A stretch of DNA of 8,109 nt from positions 1-8,109 of the forward strand of contig DEPW01000065.1 of assembly GCA_002358965.1 (NCBI GenBank), read 5' to 3'. Positions 6,288 through 8,109 of the stretch are shown piece by piece (positions within the stretch are counted from its first letter, which is position 1; every line of letters starts with the position of its first letter). Source of the stretch: Bacteroidales bacterium UBA3382 (GTDB lineage: Bacteria; Bacteroidota; Bacteroidia; Bacteroidales; UBA932). Below the pieces are notes generated by a model that was given only the letters and a program-made list of their open reading frames with translations, was not told the DNA's origin and made no database searches. The position numbers and the translations under genes are program-made.

Positions 6288-8109
6288 ATGAAGACTTTCC
6301 GATTCGTATTTTACGCCTTTGTCTTCGCAATGCTGTGTTCATGCGGAGGTAATGGCAATGTTTTGCTTCCGGTCATTCCGCAGCCTCAGCAGGTTGAGGC
6401 GGGGCGTGGCTGCTTTGAAACCGAGCTTTCGCCTGAAACGATTTACGCTATTTCTGTCATGCCTGCGGATAGCCTCCGGAACAGCCTCATACCTTATAAT
6501 ATATATGTCGAGCTTGAAGACAGTATCGACGGAGTGCTTTCCGATGAAGGCTACAGGCTTTCGGTGGAGCCTGATGCGGTCTCGATAGAAGCGCTTTCGG
6601 ATGCAGGCGTCTTTTACGCATTGCAGACACTCTCGTTTTTGTGCAAGGACGGGAAAGTGCCTTCGGTCGAGATTGTCGACTATCCCCGTTTTCCTTACCG
6701 AGGGATGCACCTGGATGTATCCAGGCATTTCAAGACCAAGGAATTCGTTAAGAAACAGCTCGATGCGATGGCCAGGTACAAACTGAACCGCTTCCATTGG
6801 CATCTTACCGACGGGGCAGGCTGGAGGCTTGAGATCGACGCCTATCCCGAATTGACCGAAATCGCCGCATTCAGGCCGTATCCCGACTGGAAATCATGGT
6901 GGAACGGCGGACGGAAATATTGTACCGCGGCTCACCCCGATGCCGACGGAGGGTATTATACCAAAGAGGATGTGCGCGAGATAGTGGAATATGCCGCCCG
7001 CAGGCATATAACCGTGATTCCGGAAATCGAGATGCCGGGCCATTCGGAAGAAGTGCTTGCCGTATACCCGGAACTGTCGTGTTCGGGAAAGCCGTATGTC
7101 AATTCGGAACTCTGTGTCGGTAAAGAGGAGACCTTCGTATTTCTGGAAAATGTCCTGTCCGAGGTGATAGAGATTTTTCCGTCCGAATACATACACATAG
7201 GCGGCGACGAGGCGGCGCATGAGGGATGGAAATCGTGTCCTGATTGCCAGCGCCGCATAGCGCAGGAAGGGCTCGGTGACGAATCCGGCCTGCAAGGGTA
7301 TCTCGTGCGCCGTATCGAGGAATTCCTCAATGCCCGCGGCCGCAAGCTCATAGGCTGGGACGAAATACTGAAGGACAGTGTCGGCGAATCGTCCGTGATA
7401 ATGGTCTGGAGGGATATGGAATATGGTGTCCAGGCAGTAAAGGCCGGCAATCCCGTGATAATGTCTCCGGGGGATTATTGCTACATAGACGCTTACCAGG
7501 ACGCTCCTTTTACCCAGCCGGAAGCCAAGGGCGGATATCTGACCTTGGAAAAGACATATTCTTTCGAGCCTGTCCCGGATACGCTCTGTCAGGAATTGCA
7601 GTCCAGGTATATCGGGATCCAGTCAAACCTCTGGTGCGAATACATACAGCCTGACTGGTATACCGAGTACATGCTTTATCCGCGCGTGCTGTCGATAGCC
7701 GAGACCGCATGGAGCAATCCGTCGCGCAAAGACTGGGAGACTTTCAGGAAAAATGTGATTTCGGAAACTGATGTGCTCGTTTCCAGGGGATACAATCCTT
7801 TCGACATCCGTAAGGAGAAAGGCGAAAGGCCCGAGGCCGAGCATCCTGAAAAACATTTGGCGGTAGGAAAGCATGTCGAGTATCTTCAGCCGTTTTCGCG
7901 CTATTATCCGGCAGGAGGCGATACGGCTCTGACGGACGGCATACGCGGAGGCTGGACTTATGCCGATGACAGGTGGCAGGGCTTCATCAATCGCGATGTG
8001 GATGTGGTGATCGACCTCGAAGAGCCGACTGAGATAAAGTATATAGGCGCGGAGTTCATGCAGCTTATCGGTCCTTGGCTGTGGCAGCCGGCAGAGGTCT
8101 ATATCTCCG
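6288..8109 (+). CDS. GH20 beta-N-acetylhexosaminidase lipoprotein (3' end cut by the window edge)
   Basis: Exo-acting glycoside hydrolase that releases terminal beta-linked GlcNAc or GalNAc. The visible 607 codons are open to the right edge. The signal peptide ends in MLCSC (Cys19), so it is a lipoprotein. An N-terminal GH20b-like alpha/beta domain runs to about residue 135. The catalytic barrel then shows YRGMHLDVSRHF, HWHLTDGAGWR (from His170), PEIEMPGHSEE, the HIGGDE motif (303-308), GWDEIL, QSNLWCEY and PRVLSIAETAWS. In HIGGDE, Asp307 and Glu308 are the expected pair for substrate-assisted catalysis. From about residue 525 a beta-rich segment begins that resembles the F5/8 type C or CBM32-like tail common in Bacteroidales GH20 enzymes; it is incomplete. 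The start lies 20 bases after murF-alr with no -7 box between, so cotranscription is likely. Substrates could be host mucin or N-glycans, or peptidoglycan fragments; the sequence does not decide. Confidence 0.93.
   Translation, partial: MKTFRFVFYAFVFAMLCSCGGNGNVLLPVIPQPQQVEAGRGCFETELSPETIYAISVMPADSLRNSLIPYNIYVELEDSIDGVLSDEGYRLSVEPDAVSIEALSDAGVFYALQTLSFLCKDGKVPSVEIVDYPRFPYRGMHLDVSRHFKTKEFVKKQLDAMARYKLNRFHWHLTDGAGWRLEIDAYPELTEIAAFRPYPDWKSWWNGGRKYCTAAHPDADGGYYTKEDVREIVEYAARRHITVIPEIEMPGHSEEVLAVYPELSCSGKPYVNSELCVGKEETFVFLENVLSEVIEIFPSEYIHIGGDEAAHEGWKSCPDCQRRIAQEGLGDESGLQGYLVRRIEEFLNARGRKLIGWDEILKDSVGESSVIMVWRDMEYGVQAVKAGNPVIMSPGDYCYIDAYQDAPFTQPEAKGGYLTLEKTYSFEPVPDTLCQELQSRYIGIQSNLWCEYIQPDWYTEYMLYPRVLSIAETAWSNPSRKDWETFRKNVISETDVLVSRGYNPFDIRKEKGERPEAEHPEKHLAVGKHVEYLQPFSRYYPAGGDTALTDGIRGGWTYADDRWQGFINRDVDVVIDLEEPTEIKYIGAEFMQLIGPWLWQPAEVYIS

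Overview
The window looks like a chromosomal segment from a Bacteroidales-type bacterium (phylum Bacteroidota) of moderate GC content. Three things support this. Perfect TAnnTTTG promoter boxes, the Bacteroidota -7 element, sit in front of genes. There are several Cys-anchored lipoproteins. MurF and alanine racemase are fused in one polypeptide, an arrangement typical of this phylum. I cannot fix the genus.

Layout: (1) 26-1727, a leader with a -7 box and a terminator-like hairpin, then a lipoprotein zinc peptidase of the M49 (dipeptidyl peptidase III) type with the short five-residue HEXXH motif. (2) 1742-3021, a hairpin followed by a closely spaced pair: a small NifX/NifB-C-terminal-like protein with a His/Cys-rich tail, and an atypical arginase-fold protein. 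(3) 3022-3176, a short convergent intergenic region with a strong two-stage hairpin and a direct repeat. (4) 3177-3668 on the minus strand, a short lipoprotein that looks like the front end of a longer secreted protein. (5) 3669-3798, a divergent promoter region. (6) 3799-6267, the bifunctional MurF-Alr cell-wall enzyme. (7) 6288-8109, a GH20 beta-N-acetylhexosaminidase lipoprotein that runs off the right edge.

Functionally, MurF-Alr makes D-alanine and adds D-Ala-D-Ala to the peptidoglycan precursor. The GH20 enzyme 20 bases downstream, probably cotranscribed, removes terminal N-acetylhexosamines from glycans outside the cytoplasm. The M49 lipoprotein would process peptides in the envelope. 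The NifX-like/arginase-like pair is the least understood part of the window: both proteins appear able to bind metal, and their joint role is unknown. No RNA genes, CRISPR arrays, complete insertion sequences or gene-free stretches above 300 bases were seen. The window is mostly housekeeping and envelope genes. The best leads are the metal-linked pair, the truncated lipoprotein beside a structured repeat, and the hairpin leader.
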